A DNA stretch of 64,000 bases from Hirundichthys speculiger (Eukaryota; Chordata; Actinopteri; Beloniformes; Exocoetidae): positions 1-64,000 of the forward strand of contig JAGFBZ010002149.1 of NCBI GenBank assembly GCA_018398805.1, written 5' to 3'. Under the pieces are notes generated by a model. The model saw only the letters and a program-made list of their open reading frames with translations, ran no database searches and had not been told where the DNA came from. Of the stretch, positions 24,601 through 38,100 are shown piece by piece; the first letter of the stretch is position 1, and every line of letters starts with the position of its first letter. The position numbers and the translations under genes are program-made.

Positions 24601-24873
24601 ACGGTTCCCATGCTTTCAAGCTCTTTTACCGACCATGCGAGACTTGACAGACTGGGAGCAGCTGTCACGATCACACCAGCCTGTCAGGAGTTACACAGCA
24701 TCAACCTTCAGGGAGGTTTGACTTTACTTCAGCTGTTCCCAGAATTAAATCCAAGTCTGCGAGGGAAGCTTCCAGTTGTTGTGGTCTTTTAACGTAGGAA
24801 GAGTTCAGAAATCAATATTTGGTGTAATAACCCTGATTTTTAATCACAGCTTTCGTCTCAGTATGCTCTCCAT

Positions 24874-26043
24874 TAGGGATATAACTATATGGAAAATCTG
24901 ATATCTCAATTATCGTGACCAAATTATCACGGTTTACGATATTATCGCGGTATTCTTCACTGCTGTACAAATGTCTAAAAAACACAGACATTTAAATAAT
25001 TTCACTAAATCTTGTGATTTTCTTGTCATATTGAAACATTAGAAGCCAAAATCTTTTAAAAATGAAACTTTCACATTAAACGGAGAAACAACTGGCACAG
25101 AAAGAGGTTTTATTTTAAATTAAACAAAATAAATAACAGGAACAAAGCTTAATTGTCTGGTGCAAATTTAAATAAACACTTTAACAACCATAGTAGGTCA
25201 AAATATGCAAACAATTATCAGGAACAAAAATTATAGTGCAAGTTCAAATGAAATAAACTTTGGACTTTAAGCTGAACCTTAAATACGTATAAATGTGCAA
25301 ATAAAGAAACAGTTGTTTAGGAGCCAAATATGTTGTTCTGAATTGTAGTTCACTCTGTGTGTCTGTGGGTGTCGCTGTGTTGTTACCTGAGGGTCAGGTA
25401 TAAAGGTAGCTGCCTGTTATTGGTTAGGTGTTTGACCCGGAAGGGCAAAAGGTTTTCAACCGCTGTGGCGCTAACTGCCGGTGTTATGGTTGTCGGATCA
25501 GTTAATGGAATAAATTAATATTTTAACTGCATCAGAAGAACATCGTTCCGGTCATTTTTTGATCAACATGCAACGGTAACGTTTACGAAATGTGAGTTAG
25601 CGAAGCACGTCAGCCAGGTTACTCTTGGTCAAACATCTCAGTAGCTTGAAGCATTAGCCTTAGCTCCTTCGAAGTTGTTGTATAAATTACAATAAAATGT
25701 AAACAAGTGCTCTGCAGACAGGATAACTGTCCTCCACCAGTTGTCCCTCTGCATTATTAAAAAATAAATTTAAAAAAATATGCCCAGACCTCTGACTTCG
25801 TCATTTTAGTGGGTTGGTAAAATGTCCAATTTCCGCCATGCTAACGTTACGATGCCAATGTTACAAGCTACATATTCACGCGCGACACAGTCGCAAGTCG
25901 CTCGCGAACTTGAATGAATGAGGCTGAAATTACATATCCCGGTAATTGACCACGATAATGAGATGAAGTCAAACAAACGGTTATCGTTATCGTGTCAAAT
26001 TTTACCGCACTTTACCGTAATACCGCTAACCGTTCCATCCCTA
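24874..26043. mobile_element. hAT-type element family G, about 1.17 kb
   Basis: Starts TAGGGATATAACTATATGG and ends CGTTCCATCCCTA, with TATCACGGT/ACCGCGATA-type subterminal words. Flanks CTCTCCAT (24866-24873) and CTCTCCAC (26044-26051) match at 7 of 8. The interior is AT-rich in the left half and shows no intact transposase. Confidence 0.75.
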
Positions 26044-26318
26044 CTCTCCACCTGTTTTTCACATAGCTGTTGCCTGACTTTATGCCTCAGAAGTAGAATG
26101 TGTTTGTGTATGTGTATGTGATAATATATAATTATGTGGTGTGCAAAATACAACACACAAACAAGTTGCGTAATATCAGTTTTTGATTTAGAGCTTCGAT
26201 CAGACATCTAAACATCAGAACTCAAGCACAAAGACAAGTTGTATCTCTCACACGTCCTCTAAGTCTGTTTTGTGCAGATTAGATTAACTGTAGTTATAAT
26301 CGCCACACATATACTAAT

Positions 26319-26600
26319 TAGGGCTGGGCAACGATTACAATTTTTAATCGCGATTAATCGCATGATTTCCCTGATTAATCACGATTAATCGCATCGTGTA
26401 CGCAAAATCAAATAATGAATTCAAAAGTAGTGTAACATGCACTTTTATTTAAAGTAAATGAGGTTCAGTAAATGAGGTTCATTTATTTAAATCTCATCTT
26501 AAAAAATGTCAAATAAAATAAAGCTTATTGCCACTGCCAGGGCATTAATGTCATCCTGTTTTTACGAAAAATAAAAACAAGTCTACAAACAAAATCACTA
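26319..26600. mobile_element. hAT-like MITE family C, copy 2 (truncated)
   Basis: Begins TAGGGCTGGGCAACGATTAC and repeats family C copy 1 through TTAATGTCATCCTGTTTTT. It breaks off shortly before the CpG-rich start of the mb21d2-like gene, so it is a close upstream neighbour of that promoter. Confidence 0.65.
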
Positions 26601-26679
26601 CTACATGTGAATGTGCAGGGATACCTGAAAGCTCGGGTCCAGGTGAGGGCTTTGAACCAGCATCCACCTCCAGGTGGAA

Positions 26680-27300
26680 GCACGCCTCTGCTGTGCAGCA
26701 CCGCTCCTGCCCCCCCTCCACTGGCTGTTCCCGTCTGGAAGCCGCTCCCCCCTCCCCTCGCGCGCGTCTCCTCTTACACCTTTACCCTGCCTTTATCTCC
26801 CCTGCGAGGACGCGGACACGCAATTTCAATCATAACGCTGACCTCACGAACCCGCCCGCGTGGTGCTGTAACGCGTGCGTGCCACACACATACACACACA
26901 CAGCGCTAATCCCTGGATCCTCTGATCATGTGGGACCGCGGTTCCTGGGACGCCGCTGCCGGGGGGAGACTGCTGGCGCCCGGGACCTGTTGGAAATGAC
27001 GGCCGAGGAAGGCGGACTGACTCACGGGGACCAGAGCAACGGTGACGGCGGGAGCAGATAGCGAAGGACGCCGTGGAAAAGGGTGTGTGAGCGCGCGCGC
27101 TCGGCGCTAGCCGGGCAGCTAATGGGTTTTACCGGAGCCGAGGCTCGGGAGGCTAACGCCCGTGCGTGTGTGCGTGTGTGTGAGAGCACGCGTGTGCCTG
27201 CGGGTGTTGGTGTGTGTGCGTTAGCCTGTTAGGGGGTGAAGGGAGCTGCGCTGTCGCCCCCCACCTGATGCCTTAGCCACAATGCTAATTTCACAAAGCT
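26680..27300 (+). promoter_or_regulatory. CpG-rich promoter and probable 5' UTR exon
   Basis: A CG-rich patch in an AT-rich neighbourhood, with many CGCG and GCGC words and no TATA box I can pick out. A plausible non-coding first exon ends GTGGAAAAGG at 27082, followed by a GTGTGTGAG donor. It would splice to the 3' site TCCTCCCCGCAG ending at 29141, ten bases before the mb21d2-like ATG. Within it, ATG at 26996 opens a 21-codon upstream frame ending TAG at 27059-27061. The start site itself is not shown by sequence. Confidence 0.5.
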
Positions 27301-29141
27301 AGTTGGCTAATAAAATAAATTAGCGGATCACGGGCGACGCGGCTTCCCACATTTTATCGCCTCCGCCGGAGTTTCCGATTTATCCCGGGTTAATTTATAG
27401 CCTTATCCCTAATTCTCCGGTAGGTCGGTGTCAAATGCTGGACGGCAGGTAGGCTAATTTCTTACACTATTAGCTCTATAGCCAGAAGCCGACTCGCTAA
27501 TTGACCTAGTTTTCGGGGCAGAGGCCATGTTGTCATCACACCCGAGTTAACTTTGTTTACGTTACAACTTTTTTTTTTTTTCTTCCGCCAGTTGCGTCTG
27601 CGGTATTCTGGGTCACGCAGCTGTTAGTCGCCGCAGGCGCAGTGTCCCTCTGCTTAACGCCAAACCTTTAAAGAAAAAGTGTTTTTGTTGTCGTGCTATC
27701 AAAGCTATTACACCTGGGTGTTGCGTCTTTATCGGCACCCCTGCCGTGGAACGCAGCCACGTCGCGGGAGCGCGCACCTGGTAGATGTTTGAGTCATTCT
27801 AGGAGGGCCTGAGCAGGTGAGCTGCGCTCGTGAAACATTTTCCAAATCAACGATGCAGAGACAGGTTTTTTTCTGTGTATTCTTATTTATTATTTTATGT
27901 TTTTTTTTTTTATATAACTATATTGATTGTTTTATATGTATTTCATTGTGATTTATTATTGAACAGGTCACACTTGAAAATGAGATCTTGATCTCAGTGT
28001 GTCTTACCTGTATAAACAAAGGTTAAATTAAAAAAATAAATAAATAAAATGGTGGCTTGGATGATTGCAGTCTGAAGAACGAAGTCATATTGACAATTTA
28101 ACAAACTCTCGTTTTTATGCATAGTTTACGTGGACATGAACGAACATTTACAGTAAAACACATTTTATAATTAAGCAAAGTGTCCTGCACATTTGTGCAA
28201 TTGCAAATTCAAAATATGCCTTTTAAAATACTCATTAAAAACTCCCTGTGATACTGAAAAATAGGATCGGACACCTGTCCCCACTCTCAAATGCTACACT
28301 TTACTGTGAAAGGTAATAATTAAAATCCTTCAAAAATCATATTACCTGTGCATTGTTGTGATTCCATATTTAACATATCTGATTTTTTTTTCCATTAAAT
28401 AAATAAGTGCACGGTTTTAGTCGAGTTCCTAGGTTTTCACTCAGTGCTGTTACCATAACACTCCCCCGCTTCCTGAAGAATTTGCAACATTCCTGAGGTC
28501 ACATCTTCCACAGGAACCTAAACTCCACATAGCTGTGATATTGGGACCAGACCAAAGCAGTAAACAGCTTAAAAAAACCACTAACCTATTTTTAACAGAT
28601 GGTTCCACCCCACTGTGGTCTTCCACCAACATGTGATGCCAATAAAGTTGATCCCCCATTACCATTAACTAATAACTGTGGTCCTTCATGCCAAGTATTA
28701 ATGCATCACGTGCCTTATTCCAGAGCAAAAACCCAAAAATGTTAAATCAAAGGAAAAGATAATATGTGCATTTAAATTATGTAATAAACATACATGTTTT
28801 AGACAGTTTATACCCATTTTCATTTACTATTTGCCTCATAATTACTCCCCCCCCAATCAGGACGGCTGCCATTCCCCCCACAGCACCTCTGCTCCCAGAA
28901 TGCATTGCTGTAGAAAGAAACCCACTCTCCTTTTTCGTCATACACTTGTGTTGATCAAAGCCTCAGTCTCACTTTTACTGCTTTTAAATTTTAAGGTGCC
29001 GCTCTGATGATCTATTCATGCCTGGCGCTGCCCATCAAAGTCTCACGATTCACGCCGGGCCCTTGAAAATAACGCAAGCATTATTAAGAAGTGAAATCAC
29101 AAAAGCTGCGTTTCTTCTCCTCCTCCTCCTCCTCCCCGCAG
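27301..29141. other. Probable 5' UTR intron of mb21d2-like
   Basis: If the CpG-rich exon is real this is intronic. It holds T-rich tracts near 27570 and 27900, and an AT-rich stretch 27880-28060. No coding signal recognised. It ends in a (TCC)n polypyrimidine tract and CAG. Confidence 0.4.
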
Positions 29142-29151
29142 GGTTGCAGAG

Positions 29152-32100
29152 ATGGAGTCCATAATGAACGCGGTGACGCCGCGCTCCCCGGCGCCCGTCA
29201 AGAAGCTCTCAGAGGTGGACTTCCGCTCCGGCGCCACCCTGGAGCAGCTGTCGGCGCAGGTGTCCGAGCTGGTGCTGCTGGAGCAGGGGGAGTTCGGAGA
29301 CCAGACCGCCTTGGAGGTCCACACCGCCAAGGACTTTATCTTCAACATGTTGGGTAAAAAAAAGAATATATATATATATATTTTTTTTTTTTTTGCAGCT
29401 ACTTGTTTAGTCTGAGTCCAACCTCCAGATTTCCAGAGTTTTATTTCATGCTGAAGAAGGGGAAGGTGACAGACCCGTGCACTGTGTCGACCCGATAGCT
29501 ATCGGGCCGATAACAGGAAATTATGACGACATCCCGATAAGTCCGATGTAATGACGAATAGCCCCGATAACATATATATTTTTGTCAACACAGCAGTGTC
29601 TCGCTCCCTCTGAGCCTGAATGACCGGCAGTGAATGTTATGCTCAAGTGACGTCGGCATAATCAGAAAAACGATATCTCAGTAAGGAAAATCAAGAATAC
29701 CCCCTCATGCCAGAAAACAACTCGTTAACTCAGTCATAATTTTAGTAGTTGCTTACTTGAATTGATATTCACAGTATTTTCCCACATGTTACTCATAAAA
29801 AATAGAAAAAAATAGAAAAGGCTGAAAGAACGACTAGCAAACGAGGGAACATCGGAATTTACGTTACGCCTTGAATGCAGCATGCAGCACAGCGCTGATC
29901 ACAACAAACATGGCGGCGTGGAACTTCGTTAAAGTTTCAGAAGAAGATAGTTTGGTGGTTATTTGTGACGAATCCTCCGAGTGAATTCTACGAGGAGGGA
30001 AGCACAAGCTTTAATACGTAAAACCTGATCAGCCACCTACAACATAACAATCGCTTCCATGGAGTTTTGAAATCGCGCTAGCATGAGCTAACGGAAGCTA
30101 ATGCTAACGTGAGCAAGCCAGCAGCAGTCTCTCCTCTCCCTCATTCCTCTCATCTAACGCTTTCATGAGATTAAAAAATAAAAACTACTGAACCTCATTT
30201 ACTTTAAAAGGTATTGATTTAAATGGAACCACAAGTCATAATCCTTTAAATGTTAATCTTTTTCAGTTAGTAATTCTGATGCATGTATTTCCATCAGTTC
30301 AAGGAGCCTTTATTTTTTTTTTTATATCAGTCAGTAATGAACCTTATTTAAGTTAATGTGAGATATCAAATAGGTTTGTTTGATAACTTTATGAAAATGT
30401 TTGAGAGGCTTGACAATAGTTTTTCATTGGAAAAAATAAATATCTATTCATTTAAAGAGCCAAAACTGTTTTTGGTTTTGATTTTGTTCATAGTACTGAT
30501 GTAATGATCTCAGGTATATGTGTGTGTTATCGGTATCGGCCTTTAGGAGCTGAAAGTTATCGGTATTGGTTTTAAAAACACAGTTATCGTACATCTTTAA
30601 GTCCTTTACCAGGATTTCACTCTGGCCGCGTCCTCGTTAGTCTGAATTTTTTCCCAGATCATAATCAAGCTGTCCTGCACGAGCACAACATTTAATGTCC
30701 TTTAAAACTGACGAGCATCAGTGTTAAGTTTGAAGGAAAAAGTTTGTTTGTTTGTTTATCCAATAAGTGGCACCCTCCGCTAGTGCTGGGCAATATGACG
30801 ATATATATCGTGGGGACAATATAAAAGTGTATATCGTACCATTTCTCTTCTATCGTTTCTATCGTTTCTAACCTAATTTTATCAATTATTACAGCAAATA
30901 TGTAATTAAATAACCTGCAACAATAAATTTGATAGAATCATATCTACTTCTACAAAGTAGCCTTTTATGTTTGCACTTTTATTCATGGTTAATGCCTTAA
31001 ACAGAGTTCTCTTCAACCCTGATGTTCACTTTAGACACTTTATATTGGTTTGCAAACTTTGCACTACAAGGTTACAGATTTCAGAAAGTTGAAAAATAAT
31101 TTGTGTTTATTTTTTATAGCTGAACTTCAGTGCAAAAATGTGTTTTTCCTCTCAGAAACTGTTGTGCACTTTAAAAAAAATGTGAAAGCTACTGTACCTC
31201 TGTACCTACCTGTTTTTGTTTTTGCTGCACTAAAATGTATGTTTGTGACAGTTCAGCTAAATGTCCTTTCAAAATAAAGTTGAAAAGTAAGCAATGACAC
31301 TTTTGTCAAACTTTTCAGAGAATAACTGAAAACATACTCTATTATGGTATATCGTGATATATATCGTTATCGTGATATAAAATAGTCCATATCGTGATAT
31401 ATGATTTTTTTCCATATCGCCCCCCCGCTGTTTGCAGTGACTATTGTTTCATTCATTCGTTCCCTCATTTTTTCCTGGATTCAGGTCGTGATTGGTCGAT
31501 CTGTCTCAGCTCACGCCTGCCTGTGTTGTGTTCAGTCCTGTCTTTCTGATCCTAAGAATATTCTAGCACTCTGCTAAACCTCTGCTGAGTTTCAAGGCTT
31601 CTCCTCCACCGCTAAAAGCTCCGTTGAGCAGTTCACGAGTGAAACCGCAGATGGATTCCAGTCCTGTTCGTCCCAGTTTATTGCACCAGGCAGATAATAT
31701 TTTTCCCGCGTGGAAGTTTGTGTTTCTCTGCCGCTGCTCGGTGTTTGCTCTCGTTCACAAGGGCGCTTCTCTCTCTCCTTTTTTGCTTCCTGAAAATCTC
31801 CGATGCATTTCAGTCTTTTTTATTAAAATTTTTTTCCGAGGCTGCCTCTGCCTCGCATAATCACCGGTGGTTTTCTGGCGTTTTCATACCCGGCGCCTTC
31901 GCCGCCGCCTGCTGCGACAGCTCCGACTGTGTGGGGGAGAGAAGAAGAAGTTTGACGCTTTCAACACAAGGAGAAAGTTTTTTTTTTTTTTTTTTGTTAG
32001 ATTCTAGGAATATAAAGTCGGGCTGGTGGCTGTTTCCGCCCCGCGGAGGATGAAAGGCAACGCTGGAAGCGAGACTCATCCCTTGATCCAGAGGTCTGGT

Positions 32101-35100
32101 TACAGCATGCGGGCCTGCTGTCAGAACCTGGAGCAAAGGTGCTGCTGGATGCTGAGCTCAGTGACTTTGACTCTGCCTTTGATGAGTTTTGATCTACAGA
32201 TGGATCCCCCCCCCCATCCCCCCTTGTGCTTTGCACACTGTCAGGGAAAAGGGAAGAGAAAAGAGACTAAACTCACATGCTTGCAAGTTATTTTTTATTT
32301 TTTCCCGTAGTCGAACAGATTCGGGGAAAAAGCTCTTATTTACCCTGCGTTTGAGTAAACAATAGTTAGCTGTCATCCAGTCGCAGTCGGGGCTACTGTA
32401 CTGTCTTTTGAAGAAGCGAAAGTCTGATGAAGGCAGGAATAGATCTGCATCGCTGGTGGAGCAGGAGATCTGGTGCTGGCTCTGCGTTTCAGCTCTTCAA
32501 GTTTGTTTTTTCAGAGTTAACCCTGCGTCTGAGGTCGCTGGAAATGATTATGTTTGATCCGGGCTGAAAGCGCAATGTGCTTTTGACATTTTATCAGAAA
32601 AGTAACTTGTTCCTAATTGACAGTTTGAAGGTTTGTGCTGTGTTTCTGAAAATGTGCTTTATTTCTGCAGCGATTGCTTCTCCTTATAACGTCGGACGTC
32701 AGACCCAGTTTTTGGCAAAGTTTTTCTTTTTAAAAACTACATTCGTGTTTGCAGTTTCACTTTGAAACATGAAACTTTTGTTATATTTATGGGAAACAGA
32801 CGCCACATAAGCAAGTGGATTAGAGCTAGGGCTGTAGCGATACACTAATCTCACGATACGATACACGATATTCGGCTCACGTTACGATATATATCGATAT
32901 TCATCTTACAATACATTTATATCATTTTTTTGAAAGATTTTAAAGGGACAAAGTGATTTTGGTGACATCTTGTGAGTGTTCCAATGACTTTGTTTGAATT
33001 AATTGAACTGAAAGCATCAATTACACATTATATGGCTGACAGGCAGCTTGCAAATGCTGGACAAAATGAATAAAAGATTTGTTGAGAAAAATAGTTTCAT
33101 TTATTTAAACAGTACAAATTGTTGCTTGCAAGCTTTTAAAGGTGGGACATAGGGGTGAGTATTGGCAATACGATATGTGTCGTGATACTTGGGTCACGAT
33201 ACGATATTATTGCTATATCGCGATATTCCACCCAGTTGATATCAAAATTAAAAGCAGAGATGAAAAATCTAGTTGCTGTATATGTTCATCAGATGATATT
33301 GATCATTCAGAGGACAAACTGAGTCAAAACTATTTGCTTCAAAAGAACCTATTTATTGTTTATTATTAGTGTCTTTGAAAAAATGGAAAAAAATCTATTA
33401 GGAGCTGAAAAATCAATATTATATTGGGCGGCCGAAAATCACGATATATTGCCAAATCGATTTTTTTTTTCACACCCCTAATTAGAGCTGAGCGATTTTA
33501 TCGATTCTGCAATATATATCGATATTTTATTTCCCCAGAGAGTATCGATTTTTCAACAGCGAGTATCGATATTCTAAGCTTTTTTCAAAACCCTCGTGTC
33601 CCACCTTTAAAAGCTTGCAAGCAACAATTTGCACTGTTTAAATAAATGAAACTATTTTTCTCAACAAATCTTTTATTCATTTTTTCCAGTATTTGCAAAC
33701 TGCCTGTCAGCCATATAATGTGGAATTGATACTTTCAGTTCAATTAATTCAAAAAAAGTCATTGGAACACTCACAAGATGTCACCAAAATCACTTTGTAC
33801 CTTTAAAACCTTTCGGAAAATGATCGGCGGCGGCACTGCATCCGGCTGGACTTTAGGGTGATGCGGAGTTGCGCCTTTGTGACGTAAAGGTGATCAGTAC
33901 TTGAGCTGGTTTAAAAAAAAAACAAAAAGGAAACCTTTCCTGCATTGCTGTTGGTGATCTCCATGCAGCCATCTTCTTTTTTTGTAATCTTGTGTGGGCG
34001 TCTGGCCATCTTCTCTGCGTTGTCTTCTTCAGCTGTAACTGCCTTAATTCCTCGGCTGGATGAATTTCTTTTCCACGGGTGTGGCAGTCGGATGACTTTA
34101 GCGTTGAGTGTAGAAGAACGTGCTCCAGCGAGCCCGTCCCTGCATCGACAGGCATTGTGATTACCTGAGGTGACTCACCTGAAACAAACGACCTCTTTGT
34201 GGACCGTGAAAGCTGCCCGCTCAAAACCTCGAGCTTTTTCTCTTTTTTTTTTTTTTTAAGTGCTTTTATTCCGGCAAAAAAAGTAACAAATCACCGGTTG
34301 AATATTATGATCAGTTCTGATGTTTTTGTTGTGATGTTTGAATGTTAATTTCTTGTTTTTATTAAAGCTAACAGCGGGAGACACAAACAGATCCAATTAC
34401 AGCAATCATCTACTGAATTAGCTGCTGTTTGTTCGATCGTTCTTTCACCGCCGCGGCCGTTTCTGTTATTTCTATTTTCCTCACAGCTGGTCAGCAGCAT
34501 CAGAGCTGTCAGTCAAACCACATCAGCCATTTTCCCCTGCAGCACACGACAGCAGCTGTCTCTGCTCAGGACGCTACGTCATGTGATCCACAGTTGGTCT
34601 GCTTCTGTCCTCCCCATCAGAGCTTTTAGGAGCGCAGATTTGGGATCAGACTGGTTGGATTTGCTCCAACTCCTCGATGCTGGTGGGTAGGGTTGTAGCG
34701 ATACACTAATCTCACGATACGATACACAATATTCAGCCAGCGATACGATATATATCGATATTCATCTTACAATACATTTACATCATTTTCTGAAAGATTT
34801 TAAAGGGACAAAGTGATTTTGGTGACATCTTGTGAGTGTTCCAATGACTTTGTTTGAATTAATTGAACTGAAAGCATCAATTACACATTATATGGCTTAG
34901 GGATGCACAATAACTGTTTTTTAATACTGATAACCAATAACACACACATATACCTAAGATCATTACATCAATTCTAATGAACAAAACCAAGAACAGTTTT
35001 GACTCTTTAAATAAATAGATATTTATTTTTTCCAACAAAAATCTACTGGCAAGCCTCTCAAACATTTTTGTAAAGCTATCAAACAAACCTATTTGATATC

Positions 35101-38100
35101 TCACATTAACTTAAATAAGGTTCATTACTGACTGATATAAAAAAAATAAAAGCTCCTTGAACTGATGGAAATACATGCATCAGAATTACTAACTGAAAAA
35201 ATGTATTCCTCAATGACAATAAAAATAATGCATAGTGCATAATGTACTGATACAAGTTAGACCTGTCTGTGTAAATAAACTGAAAAAGTGCACTCCATAG
35301 TAATAAAAAATTACATTTAAATGATTTTGGCTTGTGGTTCCATTCAAATTAATGCCTTTAATTAAAGTAAATGAGGTTCAGTAGTATTTTTTTTTCTTAA
35401 TCTCATGAAAGCTTTAGATGAGAGAGATGATGGAGAGGAGAGGAAAAGAGGGGAGGGGAGCCTTGTTCCTGGCTTTCTCACGTTAGCTCACGTTAGCTCA
35501 CGTTAGCACGATTTCAAAACTCCATGGAAGTGATGGTTATGTTTCAGGTGGCTGATCAGGTTTGACGCATTAAAGCTTGTGCTATTTTCCCTCCTTCGCT
35601 TGGAGCATTTGTCACAAATAACCAGCGAACTATCTTCTTCTGAAACTTTTAACAAAGTTCCATACGATCGCTGCCATGTTTTTTCTTTTTTTTCAGCGCA
35701 ATGCTGCATTCAAGGTGTAACGTAAATTCCTCCGTTCCCTTGTTTGATCGTCGTTCTTTCGGCCTTATCCATTTTTTCTATTTTTGATATGTAACATGGG
35801 CAACAGGGGAAATGCTGCGAGTATCGATTCAAGTCAGCAACTACCAAAATTATGACCAAGTTAACAAGTTGTTTTCTGGCATGAGGGGGTATTCTTGATT
35901 TTCCTTTCTGAGAAATAGTTTCTCTGATTATGCCGACGTCACTTGAACATAACATTCACTGCCGGTCATTCAAGGCTCAGAGGGAGCGAGGCACTGCCGT
36001 GTTGATAAAAATATATATGTTATCGGGGCTATTCGTCTTAATTTTAGACTTATCGGAAGGACGTCAAAATTTCATGTTATAATTATCATGCACCGATCCT
36101 CCGCCAACGCCGTTGTGGATTTGAGAGACGGTCTCCTCGTTTCAGACGAGAATTACAGCACCGCAAACACGGGGGATGAATCACGTTTTTTATTTGATTA
36201 GTTTGAGTCTGTTCTCCCTCCATCAGCTCAGACACACGAGTGTCAGCCGGCAGAGATGATGAGCAGCATCCCGTCTGCCAGAGATGACAGTCGCTATTGT
36301 TCACGGGCGCCTTTTCTTTACTGTTGCGAAGGCGGCGCTTAACCGTCTTTCACGCTGATGGGTTCACGCCCCGCATAGCAAATTAGCCAGCAGCTGTCTC
36401 TGATTTAAACCCAGAGAAACGTCCTGCGACTGAGAAGGTCAGCAGATTTCCCCTCCCATCAGTCACCGACTGTCTGTTGTTATACCTCATTTATCTGTCT
36501 TGTCTGTTAAGAGCTGTTTTGATGTCACATGGTATCATCCTGCTCGTTTCAGTAGCGAAGGCTGACGTCAAAATCATCCTCAGTATTCATGAGGCTACGC
36601 CGTATCTGCTTGATTACAGTCTCTTATGAGCGCGGTGCAGCTGTTTTAGTTACGTCTCACATATAGACTCTGTACTTTCTGTCGTTTTATATTTAAACAT
36701 TTTGACGGCACTCAACTCCCCCTTCACTCTCAATTATCGAAAACTTACGTCTCCTATTATCTCCTCATTTCTGGTGAGGCTAATTTCATTTCTGCATTCA
36801 TTAACCCGCTCAAAACCCGGCGAGCCTCCCACCCTGCTTTGAAATGAGACGTTCAGGGATTTTCCAGATGCAGGACTGTAATTTCCAGAATGACGCAAGC
36901 TCCTCCAGAAAATTCAGGCCTGACTTCTTTGAGGGGGGTTTCACGACAAACGACGCGTTCAGCTCATTTAATCTCACCTGTTAGAATAGAATAGAATAGA
37001 ACACCTTTATTGTCATTACACAGAGTGTAATGAGATTCAGAGCTGCCCCATAGAGTGCACACAGGATGAAATATGTACAAAGAAATTATATATACAAGTA
37101 TGTACACAATAAAGAAAATAAACCAGTAGGCAGAAACCTTGTGATAAGTGAGATTGCGAATATTATACATAATACAGATTTGTAGTAATGATGCTCTGGT
37201 GGTATGGATAAAGTGACATGTGAAAATAGCAGCATTCAGTAATAAATATTTGTTATTAACAGGTAAAAATACAGATTTCAGTTACAGTGTGAATTTAAGG
37301 CAGTGGTGGTAAAGTGACATGTGACTTTCAATAATAAATAGTGGTTATTTACAATACAGATTGCAGTGCAAGTGGCCTATGATAAAAAGGTGCAGGTGAC
37401 ATCCAGTGTGAAGTTTGTCAGTTCGTCAGTGCAGACTGGAGTTGAGTATTTTGACAGCTTTAGGGAAGAAGCTGTCTCTAAGTCTATTTGTTCTGGCTGG
37501 TATGGACCGGTACCGCCTGCCAGAGGGTAGCAGGTTGAACAGATGGAAGCCGGGGTGAGTGTTGTCTTTTAGAATGTTTTTTGCTCTGTTCAGGCATCTG
37601 GAGCTGTGGATGTCCGTCAATGAAGACAGGGGGCTACCGATGATTTTTGTGCGGTGTTGGTCACCCTCTGCAGTCTCTTCCTGTCCGCCACCGTGCAGCT
37701 TGAGTGCCACACTGACACCGCGTATGTCAGCAGGCTCTCTATGGTGGAGCGGTAGAAGGTCACCAGCAGGCTTGTGCTCAGTTGTTCTTTTTTGAGCACT
37801 CTGAGGAAGTGTAGTCGCTGCTGGGCCTTCTTAACCAAGGCTGACGTGTTGGTGGACCAGGATAAGTCAGCAGAGATGTGGACCCCCAGAAATTTGAATG
37901 ACTGCACTCGCTCTACACATTCACCGTTGATGTACAGGGGGGGCAGAGGTAGTGCTGTTTCTCCGGAAGTCCAGGATGAGTTTCTTTGTCTTGGAGATGT
38001 TTAGTGCTAAGTTGTTGGTTGCACACCACCTCTCCAGATTCAGGACCTCATCCCTGTAGGCCTCCTCGTTCCCCCCTGTTATCATCCCCACCACCGTTGT

